Assembly: GCA_033725935.1 (NCBI GenBank) | Contig: MU867087.1 | Location: forward strand, 62,001 to 126,000 | DNA length: 64,000 nucleotides | Direction: 5' to 3' | Source of the DNA: Cladorrhinum sp. PSN259 | Lineage: Eukaryota > Ascomycota > Sordariomycetes > Sordariales > Podosporaceae | In this document: in pieces, positions 21,407 to 33,114 of the stretch | Layout of the letters: every line of letters begins with the position of its first letter | Numbering within the stretch: position 1 is the stretch's first letter | Notes under the pieces: model-generated | Told to the model about the DNA's origin: nothing | What the model saw: the letters and a program-made list of their open reading frames with translations, nothing else | Databases searched by the model: none | Position numbers and translations under genes: made by a program

Positions 21407-22309
21407 ATGGGGTTCGCCGACCGCCTCAAAGAGCGTCTTAAACACACCAGAAGCATGAACCACCTTGTCGCTCCAGACCCAAAGTCGGCCGGTGATGTTT
21501 ACTCCGGCGTCAACGGATGGCCCAATCCCCAATGGCACGCTGGGGGAGGGCCCCATCACGTCAGCGGACCAAGCTCCTACGGCTCCGGAGTAGGATGGCC
21601 AATGCTCGGTGCCATCCCCGAAGCCGACAGTCACGCAGCAGGAGGCGGCTACTACAATCCATCCTCGCCATCCACTCCACTTCCAAACCCGCAGAAACGT
21701 CCCCTCTTTAATGGAAATGTCCCTTCAAACTCTTCTCCGGGGTTCAACTTCGGCAGCAGCTACAATAACAGCCCCAGAACAGCACCCACCCCTTCCCCTC
21801 GTGACTCATTATCTCCGCTGGAAAGCGCACCCTCGGGAGCATCCTCAACAAATACCTACCAGACCGATGACACAGGCCACTCCTTCTTTAATAACAAATT
21901 GACCAAAGCCTTCCCTTCTTCTTCCCATAACAGTAACACGCCATTCCCAAAGCCAGACGCCCATCTCTCGGGTCACAGCACAACAGGCGGGGACTTTTCC
22001 GACCCAAAGGCCTCAAACGCCGAAGTACAGCGGTGTATCAAACTCCTGCGTCAACTATTCGAGTTAAGAATCAAAATCTGGGGCATGAGAAAAGCGCACT
22101 GGTCGACCCAGGGCAGAAGGAGCGAAGCGAAGAGGCAGGCGAAGGATTTGCACCGCGACATCAATCAGATTGTGGTGGATTGGAATTCGATGCCCAGGAG
22201 CACGTGGACCATCGAGGAGGCCGAGGTTATTTATGCCATCGGAAAGGAGCTGGAAGGGTTGGTGCCGTTTTGGGATGAGAGGGTTGAGGTTGATAATCCT
22301 AATTCGTAA
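21407..22309 (+). CDS. Unknown Ser/Pro/Asn-rich fungal protein, 300 aa
   Basis: Single exon starting at the ATG preceded by CAACC, giving MGFADRLKERLKHTRSMNHL. The frame is open further upstream without domain support, so this ATG was preferred. Residues 1-20 are basic and amphipathic. Residues 25-205 are disordered and rich in Ser, Pro, Asn and Gly. The C-terminal 90 residues are a helical domain with EVQRCIKLLRQLFELRIKIW, a basic RRSEAKRQAKDLHRDINQIV block and TWTIEEAEVIYAIGKELEGL. I do not recognise the family. The ordered C-terminus should be the functional part. Confidence 0.75.
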   Translation: MGFADRLKERLKHTRSMNHLVAPDPKSAGDVYSGVNGWPNPQWHAGGGPHHVSGPSSYGSGVGWPMLGAIPEADSHAAGGGYYNPSSPSTPLPNPQKRPLFNGNVPSNSSPGFNFGSSYNNSPRTAPTPSPRDSLSPLESAPSGASSTNTYQTDDTGHSFFNNKLTKAFPSSSHNSNTPFPKPDAHLSGHSTTGGDFSDPKASNAEVQRCIKLLRQLFELRIKIWGMRKAHWSTQGRRSEAKRQAKDLHRDINQIVVDWNSMPRSTWTIEEAEVIYAIGKELEGLVPFWDERVEVDNPNS

Positions 22310-22896
22310 CTTGCAGGAAACGCAAAAGGAAGTTGGGGTGTTTGATGCTTGATGAACTGCTTGGAATTTCATACATCATTGATTGGTCCCGCCGTTGGAT
22401 AATTAGTATATATATATATATATATAAAGGAATCATCTTTTGTGAAAACCATTGGAGATGCAATTATGCCAAATTGATTTATTACTGGTTTGACCATGGA
22501 CCCCTTGAAGTCGATTCCTCAACATCGGTTCATCAATTCAAGGTCAGGTTGTTGTACTGTACATCCACTCCAGAGAGCGCTGGCTCCAGCACCAGTACCA
22601 ATGATGGGTTCACTGACAAGGCGACCCGCTTTCTGCACCGATAAGCGATAGGCAGGGGTCTTAAGGGCGGTCAAGCCTGGCAATTCAACCAAGGACCCAG
22701 AAAAAAGTTGGGCCGCCCCACTCGACCTTGACATTTTGACATGCTTGCAGCTCTGTCGCAAAGCTTCCTGAACATTCAATCCAGGCCTGCGTTATCCACT
22801 GACATTCTGCCAATTCTCAACCCTCGGCTTCAAAACTACCCAAAAACCATAAAATAAATTTGAATAGGGAGTTAACTATCCAGTTACGCGCCAAAT
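22310..22896. repeat. Intergenic with (TA)10 microsatellite at 22407-22426
   Basis: Ten perfect TA units lie shortly downstream of the 300-aa gene. The remainder is the promoter of the helicase gene. Nothing else is recognised. Confidence 0.7.
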
Positions 22897-25329
22897 ATGT
22901 ATAATCGATACATTCCTCCACCAAAGCCGAAGGCGGCGCAACCACCACAACGCCCACCAGCTCGCACATATGTCCCGGAACCTGCACCACCGCCGCCACC
23001 GCCGCCAGCTCCAGTACCCGTACAAACATCCTCATGGCTCCAGCCATATGCTCGGCGCGTAGATACTGCGAATCTAAAGGAGCCTTCCAGAATTGTTTTC
23101 GGCGATGACGATGCCGTTGTCACCCCTGCTGTTGACACGAAGACCGAGGAGAAGAAAGCAAAGGAACCCAAGCAAAAGAAAAGGAAGAGGGAGGAAAAAG
23201 CCCAAAATGTGCCCTTAGAAGAGCGGGAGGCTCCTGCAGAAGAGCAAAACACGCCTTCAGAGGACCAAAAAGCGCAGCTCGAAGAGCAGGAACACGTTGC
23301 GGAGGATGCGCCAGAGCAAAAAAAGAAACCAAAACGCGAGAAGAAGAAAAAGGCAGCCATCCAAGAAGCCGAGGATGAGGATACATCTGTGCGAACACGG
23401 CATAAGGCTGTTTTCGAGAAAGTTGCCAAGGCTTTGGAAAGGGCACAGGAGGAGGACGCTATGGACGTCGACAACGCCGAGGAGGACGAGGAACCTGTGG
23501 TGGAACATGGCCTCGAACCCATTCCTCAGCCAGCACCCGTTATGTTCGACGAGTCCAAGTTAACGTACGAGACGTTACCACCATGGCTAGCGAACCCAAT
23601 TCGAGTTGCCGATAGCACAAGAAAGTCGTGGGAGGAGCTCGGAATTGCCGCTGAGCCTGCCAAGATTCTAGAGACGAAAGGATTCAAGGAAGCATTTGCG
23701 GTTCAGACTGCAGTTCTTCCTCTACTACTGCCTCAACCCGACAGGCAAGGCGACGTTGTTGTTGCTGCGCCTACTGGTTCAGGCAAAACACTTTCATATG
23801 TTCTTCCAATGATTGAGGATATCAGCAAAGGAAGAATCACGAGGCTCAGAGCGATCATCGTTTTACCGACAAGAGATCTTGTCCAGCAGGTTCAATTGGC
23901 TTGCGAGGCATGCGCTGCTGCTTTTGCCGTCAATGGGGGTAAAAGGGTCAAGATCGCGACCTCCATGGGTCACAAGATCTTCAAGGAGGAACAAGCCGCC
24001 ATCATGACGGAGGAACAAAAATATGATCCTGAAGGCTACGAAAAATGGAAGAAAAAGGTCAACAGGCTGGTCAACCTGGATGATACAGATTCAGACGAAG
24101 ATTATTACAACCTCGACTTGAACCAAACGAAACCACTCCCTTACCACATTACCAACCATATCTCCAAAGTCGATGTACTTATCTGCACTCCTGGTCGTCT
24201 CGTGGAGCATATCACCAGAACCAGGGGCTTTTCACTCGACTATGTCCGATGGCTAGTGGTTGACGAAGCTGATAAGTTGTTAGCTCAAGATTTCCAGCAG
24301 TGGCTTGATGTGGTGCTCGAGAAGCTGAACATTGAGAAGCCCCATGCTCGTGCTTTTCCCAGGTCAAACAAAAGCGGAGTTCGCAAGGTCATTCTGAGTG
24401 CAACCATGACCAGCGACCTCAGCTTGTTGAATGGACTCAAGCTTTCGAGACCCAGGCTGGTTCTTCTGGAGGGCACAAAGGCTGGCCAGCAGTCACTGCC
24501 GCCTCTCCTTAAGGAATCTGCCATCAAGATCCGCGAGCCCAGTCTCAAGCCCCTATATCTCATTGACTTGCTTAACAGCAAACATCTTACTGTTATCAAC
24601 AAGGAGCCCACCGTTGACGCAGAATCGAGTGCTTCTGAGTCGTCGGATTCTGAGTCTGATTCCAGCTCCAGCTCCAATTCCGATTCCGATTCCGATTCCG
24701 ACTCTGATTCATCCTCAGAGTCAGAAGCAGAGACACCGAAAAAGAAGCCCGCCAAGACCAAAAATCTGGATACAACCGTCCTTATCTTTACCAAATCCAA
24801 CGAAGCTGCCCTCAGACTCTCTAGGCTGCTTTGCATTCTCGCTCCAGAACTGGGACCGCTCATTGGGACGCTCACTTCTTCGACCAAGACGATCCGTCGT
24901 ACACGTACCCTACGGTTCTTCGCCGAGGGCAAGTTGCGTATTCTTGTTGCTTCTGACCTCGTGTCTCGTGGTATCGATCTGGAGAATCTGGAGCATGTTA
25001 TCAACTACGATTTACCGATGAACGAAACTTCATACGTACATCGTGTGGGCAGAACTGCGCGCGCGGGCCGTGCGGGCCATGCCTGGACCCTCCTGGAACA
25101 CTCAGAAGCCAGAAGGTTCTGGAGGGACTTTGCCGGGGAGGGCAAGGGTGCGAGTACCAACATACTTAGGAACAATCAGGTTGAGAGGGTACGGATTACT
25201 GGTGCTGAGCACAATTCTTCAGGAGACGAAAAGGCACCTGATTTCACTGAGGAGAGGGTCAAGGCCTACGAGAAGGCATTGCAGCAGTTGCAGAAGGAAG
25301 CTACGGGACATGGTGGGGGAAAGAAGTAG
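22897..25329 (+). CDS. DBP6: DBP6/DDX51-type DEAD-box RNA helicase, 810 aa
   Basis: Predicted nucleolar RNA helicase needed for early 60S ribosomal subunit assembly (role known for yeast Dbp6). Single exon. The N-terminal 200 residues are Pro-rich, then Lys/Glu-rich, usual for Dbp6. Helicase motifs in order: Q-region FAVQTAVLPLLL, motif I APTGSGKT (about 290), Ia PTRDL, Ib TPGRL, motif II VVDEADKLL (about 455), III SATMT (about 500), IV VLIFTKSNEA, V ASDLVSRGIDL and VI HRVGRTARAGR (about 715). An acidic Ser/Asp insertion occupies about residues 572-615 between the two RecA lobes. Motif II is canonical DEAD. The Dbp6 assignment rests on the region WLANPIRV preceding the Q motif and the split first lobe. 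Confidence 0.85.
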   Translation: MYNRYIPPPKPKAAQPPQRPPARTYVPEPAPPPPPPPAPVPVQTSSWLQPYARRVDTANLKEPSRIVFGDDDAVVTPAVDTKTEEKKAKEPKQKKRKREEKAQNVPLEEREAPAEEQNTPSEDQKAQLEEQEHVAEDAPEQKKKPKREKKKKAAIQEAEDEDTSVRTRHKAVFEKVAKALERAQEEDAMDVDNAEEDEEPVVEHGLEPIPQPAPVMFDESKLTYETLPPWLANPIRVADSTRKSWEELGIAAEPAKILETKGFKEAFAVQTAVLPLLLPQPDRQGDVVVAAPTGSGKTLSYVLPMIEDISKGRITRLRAIIVLPTRDLVQQVQLACEACAAAFAVNGGKRVKIATSMGHKIFKEEQAAIMTEEQKYDPEGYEKWKKKVNRLVNLDDTDSDEDYYNLDLNQTKPLPYHITNHISKVDVLICTPGRLVEHITRTRGFSLDYVRWLVVDEADKLLAQDFQQWLDVVLEKLNIEKPHARAFPRSNKSGVRKVILSATMTSDLSLLNGLKLSRPRLVLLEGTKAGQQSLPPLLKESAIKIREPSLKPLYLIDLLNSKHLTVINKEPTVDAESSASESSDSESDSSSSSNSDSDSDSDSDSSSESEAETPKKKPAKTKNLDTTVLIFTKSNEAALRLSRLLCILAPELGPLIGTLTSSTKTIRRTRTLRFFAEGKLRILVASDLVSRGIDLENLEHVINYDLPMNETSYVHRVGRTARAGRAGHAWTLLEHSEARRFWRDFAGEGKGASTNILRNNQVERVRITGAEHNSSGDEKAPDFTEERVKAYEKALQQLQKEATGHGGGKK

Positions 25330-26383
25330 CCCTGTGATGCCTATGATCGCAGTTGCATGGATGCCTTGGGGTATTAATGGCCTCCTTATGTGACGGAGGC
25401 TTTTTTGGTGACAGTGTTCAGGGTATTTTCGCTTCTGCAAAGTCTGAATATACCCTTTTTGAGGCATGTTTGTGAGGAATGAGGTTCTCATATGATATTA
25501 GAAGCCATTTTATTACTCCAAGTGGCTGCCACATGATAATGGGCCCATAAACCTCAAAAGTTACACAATTGATCCCAGTGTGTCAAGGATTCTAGATAGT
25601 TCTGTCAAGACGGGGCATTTCCTCCCGCCGACTCACGGCCCCACTACTCCGATCCGAACCTCCAATACGGCCCCACATGTTGGGTCTCTGCCGAAATACA
25701 GTTGATAAACTGGCACGACGAACTGTAAAGAATTTCAACCCTAGAGTAGATCTCATGGAACGGGACTCTTTATCCTCAACGTGTACAATGTCGTCTTTTA
25801 AAAAATAGAAGATAATTAACTCTGAGAGAAATCTCTTGTTGTTGTTGTCTAACGCCAAGTTGAATGTCTTGGCAATTAGCTAATCCGACACACCATTCCG
25901 TCTCGGAACAGGAGCAACGTTATCCGATACCTCACCCACCCCGCAATCTGATTGGCCAAAGCTTGAAAAGAGCTAGGCTGTTACATCAATTGACAGGGGT
26001 CTTTGACTTTCACAAGTTGTCCTTTTGGCTGTGGCCACAGTTGAAGCTGCGCCTTGACTTTTTGTGTTTTGAGACCTCACCAACTAGAAACAGAAACCTC
26101 ATAAAAAAGTTGAGGCCAGATTTGATTGTTCCTGCTTTTTTGCAGGTGACCTGTCTTTATCTCTGGCGGGTTTTTCTCATTGTTTTTCCTCCCTCTACTG
26201 CAACCCGTTTGTTCATTTAGCCCAAAGTCTTGCATATCCATTTTGTGAGATTAGCGATTTCGCGGGGCAACCTACGCACCTGACCGCTTGAGGGTCCTGA
26301 TTATTCCCTTGTACCCTCAACACTGGGTGTGCAACCAACTGACAAAGAGAGAGATAACCCAACACACAACCAGATCGCCCACC
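25330..26383. other. Intergenic, includes promoter of the LHS1-like gene
   Basis: About 1.05 kb with no recognisable gene. ER-stress elements may exist, but I could not identify one with confidence. Confidence 0.5.
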
Positions 26384-29300
26384 ATGGCGCGACTAAAATT
26401 CTCGCCATTATCGATATTTCTGTCGGCAATCTTCCTCTTCTCGAGCCATGTCTTCGCCGTCTCGGCCGTGCTGGGTATCGACCTGGGAACAGAGTACATC
26501 AAAGCGGCCCTGGTAAAACCGGGCATTCCTCTTGAGATTGTCTTGACCAAAGACTCGAGAAGAAAAGAGATCTCGGCTGTCACCTTCAAACCCTCCCAGA
26601 ATGGTCCCAAGAAGGGCTCCTACCCCGAGCGATCGTACGGCTCCGATGCCATGGCCCTTGCGCCCCGCTTCCCTGGCGATACCTTCCCGAACCTCAAGCC
26701 TCTCTTGGGTCTTCCCACCGACAGCTTCGAAGTAACGGAATACGCAAAGAGACACCCCGCCCTCCAGCTCGTCCCTCACAAGCTGAGAGGAACTGCCGCC
26801 TTCAAAAGCGCTGGCGCATTCACACCCGAGGAGGAGGCATGGCTGGTCGAGGAATTGCTCGCTATGGAGCTCCAGGCCATCCGAGCCAACGCCGAGGAGC
26901 TCGCCGGGAAGGGTAGCTCCGTCCGTTCCGTTGTATTCAGCATCCCACCATTCTACACCACCGAAGAGAAGCGTGCCATTGAGTTGGCCGCTGATCTCGC
27001 CGGTCTCAAGGTTCTCTCCTTGATCAGCGAGGGCTTGGCCGTTGGTCTCAACTATGCGACAAGCAGGCAGTTCCCCAACGTCAACGAGGGGGGCAAGCCA
27101 GAACACCACTTGATTTTCGATATGGGCGCTGGATCTACAACCGCCACCGTGCTCAAGTTCCAGAGCCGTACCGTGAAGGATATTGGCAAGTTCAACAAGA
27201 CCGTCCAGGAGGTTCAGATCCTTGGAAGTGGCTGGGATCGCACCCTTGGCGGTGACGCGCTCAACTACCTCATTGTGGATGACATGATCAAGCAGTTTGT
27301 CGAGTCGCCAAAGGCCCAGAAGGCTTCGGTCGTTGCCGACAAGGTTCACGCCCACGGCCGCACCATTGCCAAGTTGACGAAGGAGGCGGAGCGTGTCAAA
27401 CACGTGCTCAGCGCAAACCAAAATACCGCCGCTAGCTTCGAGGGTCTGTACGATGACGTCGACTTCAAGTACAAGCTTACGCGCGCCGAGTTCGAGGAGA
27501 TGGCCGCGTCTCAGATTGACAGAGTCAGCATCGCGATCCAGAATGCGCTGATTGCCGCCGGCATTGAGGTCAAGGATTTGGACTCACTCATTCTCCACGG
27601 TGGTGCTTCGCGCACTCCATTTGTTCAGAAGCAGCTGGAGAAGGTTCTTGGTGGCTCGGACAAGATCCGCACCAATGTCAACTCTGACGAGGCTGCCGTG
27701 TTCGGCGCTGCTTTCCGGGCAGCTGAGCTCAGCCCCAGCTTTCGCGTCAAGGAGATTCGGATCTCTGAGGCCGCCTTGTATCCCGCCGGCATGGAGTGGA
27801 AGACCGATGCGGGCACGGCCAAGCATCAGCGCCTCTGGACGCCTGCCTCATATCTGGGTGCCCCCGCCAAGGAGGTTACCTTCACTAACCGGGAGGACTT
27901 CTCTGTCCAATTCTACCAGCAGCTCCCGACTGCTGCTGGTGATCTACTTAACACCCCTGTGAAGGTTTTGGCTACCAAGAACCTGACCGCTACCGTTGCT
28001 GAGCTCGTTGAGAAGCACAACTGTGAGAAGGCTGACATGCGCCTCAAGGTTGGCGTTCGTCTTACCCGCGAAAACGGAGAGGTCGATGTCACCAAGGTCA
28101 CCATCGAGTGCGAGGCCGAAGCACCTGAAAAGGCCGGCATCGTTGACGGTGTCAAGAACCTCTTTGGCTTCGGAAAGAAGGAGCAGAAACCCCTCGAAGG
28201 TGAGTCCGAGACTGTTGAGGAGGCCTCCTCTTCGTCCGAGACTGCCTCGAGCTCTACAAGCACCGAATCGAAAACTACTGCTTCTGCCTCTGCGGATGCT
28301 TCTGAATCTGCCGATGCCAAACCCGTTGAAAAGAAGAAGGAACTTATTGTTATTCCAGTGCAGTTTACTTTGGAGAAGGCCGGTATCCCCCAGCTTCCCC
28401 AAGCAGACCTCAAGGCTGCCAAGGATCGTCTCAAGGCCTTTGCCAACTCTGATCGCCTTCGGAGAGAGCGCGAGGAGGTCTTGAACCAGCTCGAGGGCTA
28501 TACCTACAAGATTAGGGACCTCGTTGAGAATGAGGACTTCATCAAGGCTTCCACCGCCGAGGAGAGGGCCGAGCTCGAGAAGCAGAACAATGAGGCTAGT
28601 GACTGGCTCTACGGCGATGGTGCCGAGGCTACTAAGGAAGGACTCAAGGAGCGCATCAAGTCCCTCCAGAAGCTTGTGGACCCCGTTCAGAAGAGAATCG
28701 ACGAGGCCGCCAAGAGACCTGAGCTCGTTAAGGACCTCCAAGAGGCACTCAAGACCACCAACAAGTTCGTCGCCGATATCAAGAAGCAAATTTCCGAGCA
28801 CGACAGCTTCCTCTCCTCGCAGGCTTCCCTGTCTGCTTCCTCCACTTCAACTTCGACTGAGACCTCCACTGTCACCGAGGCACCTGCCTCCACTAGCGAT
28901 TTCGACGGTCTCGAAGATGACGAAGCCAAGTCAAGCACCACCACGACTGCCGGGCCAGCCAACATGGAAGAGCTCGAGAAGGAGCGTGGCCCCGTCCCAC
29001 CCCTTTACACTCTTGATGACCTCAAGGAGAGCGAGGAGCTCTACATCTCCATCTCCACCTGGCTGGAAGAGAAGGTCGTCGCGCAGGATAAGCTCGGCGC
29101 AACTGATGATCCTATCTTGCTCATCAAGGACCTGACTGAGAAAAGGGAGAAGCTTGACAAGGCGGGCATGGATCTCGCCATGAAGGGCGTCAAGAACTTT
29201 GAGAAGAGGAAACCGAAGGCTGACAAGAGCAAGTCCACCAAGCCGAAGCCAAAGACCAAGACGAAGAGTGCGAAGGGGACTAAGAGCACCGAGGAGGCCA

Positions 29301-29455
29301 AGAGTGGTAAGCCAGCAAAGTTGAAGTTGAAGCCGGGTAAGGATGGCAAGATGCCCAGTCAGGAGGAGATTGATGCCATGTTGAAGGATTTCATGAAGGA
29401 GGCTGAGGAGAATGCTGAGAGGGAACAGAAGGAGCAGGGACATGATGAGCTTTAG
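26384..29455 (+). CDS. LHS1: LHS1/GRP170-type ER Hsp70 chaperone, 1023 aa
   Basis: ER-lumen Hsp110/GRP170-class chaperone, known in yeast as a nucleotide-exchange factor and partner of Kar2/BiP. Single exon. The ATG at 26384 is preceded by CCACC and begins a signal peptide (MARLKFSPLSIFLSAIFLFS) ending near FAVSA. The ATPase domain follows: VLGIDLGTEYIKAALVKPG, HLIFDMGAGSTTATVLKF, ILGSGWDRTLGGDALNYL and DSLILHGGASRTPFVQKQL. Then come a beta domain, an acidic Ser/Thr-rich loop (about residues 605-650), a long helical domain and a Lys-rich tail. The last residues are GHDEL, carrying the HDEL retrieval signal. Length is slightly above that of yeast Lhs1. The upstream in-frame ATG at 26288 would spoil the signal peptide and was rejected. 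Confidence 0.93.
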   Translation: MARLKFSPLSIFLSAIFLFSSHVFAVSAVLGIDLGTEYIKAALVKPGIPLEIVLTKDSRRKEISAVTFKPSQNGPKKGSYPERSYGSDAMALAPRFPGDTFPNLKPLLGLPTDSFEVTEYAKRHPALQLVPHKLRGTAAFKSAGAFTPEEEAWLVEELLAMELQAIRANAEELAGKGSSVRSVVFSIPPFYTTEEKRAIELAADLAGLKVLSLISEGLAVGLNYATSRQFPNVNEGGKPEHHLIFDMGAGSTTATVLKFQSRTVKDIGKFNKTVQEVQILGSGWDRTLGGDALNYLIVDDMIKQFVESPKAQKASVVADKVHAHGRTIAKLTKEAERVKHVLSANQNTAASFEGLYDDVDFKYKLTRAEFEEMAASQIDRVSIAIQNALIAAGIEVKDLDSLILHGGASRTPFVQKQLEKVLGGSDKIRTNVNSDEAAVFGAAFRAAELSPSFRVKEIRISEAALYPAGMEWKTDAGTAKHQRLWTPASYLGAPAKEVTFTNREDFSVQFYQQLPTAAGDLLNTPVKVLATKNLTATVAELVEKHNCEKADMRLKVGVRLTRENGEVDVTKVTIECEAEAPEKAGIVDGVKNLFGFGKKEQKPLEGESETVEEASSSSETASSSTSTESKTTASASADASESADAKPVEKKKELIVIPVQFTLEKAGIPQLPQADLKAAKDRLKAFANSDRLRREREEVLNQLEGYTYKIRDLVENEDFIKASTAEERAELEKQNNEASDWLYGDGAEATKEGLKERIKSLQKLVDPVQKRIDEAAKRPELVKDLQEALKTTNKFVADIKKQISEHDSFLSSQASLSASSTSTSTETSTVTEAPASTSDFDGLEDDEAKSSTTTTAGPANMEELEKERGPVPPLYTLDDLKESEELYISISTWLEEKVVAQDKLGATDDPILLIKDLTEKREKLDKAGMDLAMKGVKNFEKRKPKADKSKSTKPKPKTKTKSAKGTKSTEEAKSGKPAKLKLKPGKDGKMPSQEEIDAMLKDFMKEAEENAEREQKEQGHDEL

Positions 29456-31718
29456 ATTATTAGAAATAAAAATTTGTGACTTTTTTTTTTGAAGGACGTT
29501 TACATGTATATAAAACATATACACATTGGCGATTAAGGTTATTAGGTTAAAGAAAGCATATTATTTACATTATTATGGCACTGAGTTTCGTTTACTTTTC
29601 TTTTTCTTTCTTTTTTCACCCCTAAAATGGGAGGTTTGTTGCGTAAATGATGTGTGTCATTTCAGCGTTTTGGCCCGCCGTTGTAATCGATATTTTTTTG
29701 GGATTTCCAACTTTGTTTTCAGGTATCGAAAAGAATTTGTTTTTGTCCTTGTTTCAAGATGGAGATTTAGGGAATCGGTTTGACAACTTTTTGCAAGGGG
29801 AGTTTCCACGTCAAGCATTGCTCGACCTGGAGATGAGCCACGAAAAAGGAGCTTTTGGTCAAGGAAAAAGAAGACAGTGAGTTTTCATGAGGACTTTTGT
29901 CATGGAGTAAAATTGAACACATTTATTATCATTTCGGCGCGTCCGGTGGAAGGATCGAGATCTTGTGGTTTTTTGGGGAAGGCAGATTCAATTCTTGGAA
30001 GCTCCTCTTTCCTTCAGTTATACCGTTCCGGCATGCTTCTTGGACTTGGACCTCAGCACGTTTTCTTTCAGTCTTACTGATCTTGCTGGCTGATGAAAAT
30101 CAGTGAGTGCTTGTACAGGAATCGAGATGCAAGTACGTGGTGTTTATTCAATCGATGAGTTTCACCCCTTTTTCTTGGTATGAGACTAAATATTACCGAC
30201 ACGAGGGCAAAACGCTCCCCGTCTTACACCAAAATTCTACCTCAGAAACATACTTAATCCGGACATTAAGTTACATGGGGATATCCCGATCCTCCTTCTT
30301 TTTTCCAAGGTACCTTTTCTCGATTTCATTACGTGGAGAAGGCAAACCTGGTGATGGCTGGCTGCCGTCGGTTTGACAGACCGGCAACCCTGCGCCGTGT
30401 AACCTGCAAGTTCCCATACATAGTTTGCCCTTCACTTACACGGAATTGTCTGCGGTGTTTATTAAACGCTGTGCTGATCAAGATCCTCATGCAACAGGCC
30501 TGTAAATCGGAACGTCATGGGGCAGGTACCCGTCAGCATTCAGCCGTAAGTCAACAAATATGCTGCATGGCACCCCGATGAACTTGATCAAACGAGCAGA
30601 ATAAAATGTTGTGATATAAAAGAGGTCAGTAACACCTAATCAACCCCGCATGAGGTGTATTAGGAAGAAGCATTCTGATGGTCCGCGTGGGTGTGTTTTT
30701 GTCCATGTGTCGCCGTGGGTTAAGAATCCGAGAATCTGGGATTAGCAGTAACAGAGAAAGATGGGAGATCAGTTTTGTTTCTCCTGCCTTCTTTGTGTTC
30801 GGGTGCTGGATTCCCCCTGACCTCTCCCGGATACTCACATGGCATCTGCACAACACAGCAGGGTAACAATACGGCGGTTAGCAGCTCACATATCCATGGG
30901 TCCCAAGGTCGGGTGGAACTTGTGTAATCGAAGACATCTTTAGTGCAAACTGACATACATGATGTTGTGTATTCGGCCGTTTCGTGTAACTAACAAGGTA
31001 ACCTTCCATAGACTCAAGATGAGATGGATTGTTCGCAATGGGAAAGTCATCCTGAGCAGGGAATGATGGGGTTCTCAACGTGATACAAACCGCTCAAAGA
31101 AGACGAGCTTGCAGGAGTGAGACATGGAAAATAAGTTGTGTGGTCCCAAGAGGTGCCGGTGAAGAGACTGGAAATAGAGGCTGGGGGAGCCAGCAGTCAT
31201 CATCCCATCTGCCCTGCCCATGTCGACCTGATGCAGTGGTCAAAGAAGCAAGCTGGCAGAACCTGGAAACCTGGAAACTTCAGACGTATATACCAACTGG
31301 AAGACAGGTACCCGCCTGATAGGCTGCAGGCATCTGGGTGTTACTGGTGCTTCCAGGCGTCACCCTCGTCCATACACGCGTTCTTTCCGTTTGTTGCTGC
31401 GGGTGTGGAACTATTGTCCCTGCCTCCCAATCAACTTCAAATTGAACTGGAGGTCCAAACTCAATTCTGTGCAACTTCCAGGCTTTCTCTCTACTTGAGG
31501 GCCTTCCTCGCCCTTCCCTTTTCACCCAAGCAGCTGCCACAAATTACGACCCTGCTGCTGCGGTCACTCGGCACCTTTCCCACCTTCTCTAACGCAACAC
31601 AGCACGATTATTTCACGGCTACCGGAAGTCGAGTCGCTCCTTTCTATTTTTGTCAATACCGTCTTCTTGTTCCTCGTCGACCCATTCATTATCATCTCCC
31701 ATACCTTACAATATCAAG
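29456..31718. other. Long intergenic region, no gene recognised
   Basis: About 2.26 kb. Short open frames on both strands have no motif or splice support. The T-rich first 150 nt are the LHS1 3' flank. The last few hundred nt are a CT-rich fungal promoter for the aspartyl protease. Confidence 0.5.
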
Positions 31719-33114
31719 ATGCCAGCCATCATTACGTGGCTGCTCCTGGCAATTCTCACACTCGCCGGGGCATCACCTTCCCATCGGAAACTCTCTCCTC
31801 GGTCCGTATCGCTTCCTCTTACTCGAAATCCCGCATACGTGCCAAACGGCCCTGCCGAGTATGCCCGCGCTCTGTATAAATGGGGCAAAGACATCCCCGA
31901 CAGCCTTGCTTCGCTGACCTCGAGCAAAGGAGAAGGTGAGTTGCTGCCGATTTTTGCCCCCGGGCGTACAGCAAGCTGACAGACTGTATGTAGTGGGAGA
32001 TGTCGCTGCCCCCAGCATTAAGAACGATCGCGAATATACTAGTCGTGTCGGGTTCGGCACACCCTTCCAGTACTTGAATGTCGATCTGGATACTGGAAGC
32101 GCCGACGTGTAAGTTTTAAGCTTCAGTGAGATCATCAAAACCTACCCCACTGACAAGCTATAGATGGGTCTACACAACTGAGACCACCCAAGTTGATCTT
32201 GGTAATAGACCGATCTGGGTGATCGAGAACTCGACCACAGCCAAGAGAGTCAAGGGAGCCGTTTGGTCTATCACCTATGGTAAGCTTTCGACTGCCGGGA
32301 GGAGTGAATATCACAGGAATCGATTTAACCTTCTCTTACAGGCGACACGAGCTCCGCCTGGGGCAATGTATATACCGACCACATTGAGATTGCTGGCATC
32401 GCGGTTCACGATGCGGTGGTTGAGTCTGCTGTAAGCGTCTCACCCTTGCTTGCTGCGGAGCCGAACCTCGACGGTCTTTTTGGTCTCGCTTACGGGCTTC
32501 GCAGCGAAGTCAGGCCCAACCAGCCAACAGTCCTCAGCACTTTGACAAAGCAGCTCGACCAGCAATTGTTCACCGTGGACCTCAAGTACCACGGCGCAGA
32601 TGGAGCGTACACCTTCGGCTACATCGACAAGGACCGCCACATCGACGAGATCAGATACACCCCTCTGGCTCCCGGTGCCAAGTGGTGGGAGTTCAATTTC
32701 ACCGGAGTCCATGTTGCTGGGCAGAATGTGTGGTACCTGGCCCAGTGGCCAGCTATCGCTGACACGGGCACGACTCTCATGCTGCTTTCCCACGACGTCG
32801 CAGAATTGTACTACAGCGCCGTCCCGACGGCAAGACAAGAAAGGGAGCTGGGCAACATCTGGGTATATGACTGCAAGAGCCCGCCCCTGCCGGATTTCGA
32901 GATTGGTTTAGCCAACGGCTGGGTCGGTACCGTCCCTGGCAAGTACATGAACTACACCACAATTATCGACAACTCGACACTCTGCATGGGTGGTTTGCAG
33001 GAAATTGAACACGACTTTGGGATTTTGGGCGATGTCTTCCTCAAGGCACATTACGCCGTCTTTGACGTTGCCGGAGGACGCATCGGGTTTGCTCACAAGG
33101 ATTTGAAGCCGTGA
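31719..33114 (+). CDS. Secreted pepsin-like aspartyl protease, 406 aa
   Basis: Endopeptidase of family A1, predicted secreted. Exons are 31719-31935, 31994-32108, 32164-32279 and 32342-33114 (1221 nt). The signal peptide MPAIITWLLLAILTLAGASP is followed by a propeptide with basic KLSPRS. The first catalytic motif is VDLDTGSADVWV (about residues 103-114), spanning the second intron. The second is AIADTGTTLMLL (catalytic Asp about 288). Typical late motifs are FGILGDVFLKAHYAVFD and GGRIGFAHKDL. Both catalytic Asp are present, so the enzyme should be active. No GPI-type hydrophobic tail is seen. Introns are 52-62 nt. Confidence 0.92.

Noticed and set aside
26288..26383. Upstream in-frame start for the LHS1-like protein
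   Set aside because: It would bury the signal peptide 32 residues inside the protein; the ATG at 26384 is in good context and starts the signal peptide.
31138..31917. 259-codon open frame overlapping the aspartyl protease start
   Set aside because: It lies in another frame from the signal-peptide exon, has no motif, and covers the promoter; the protease exons explain the region.
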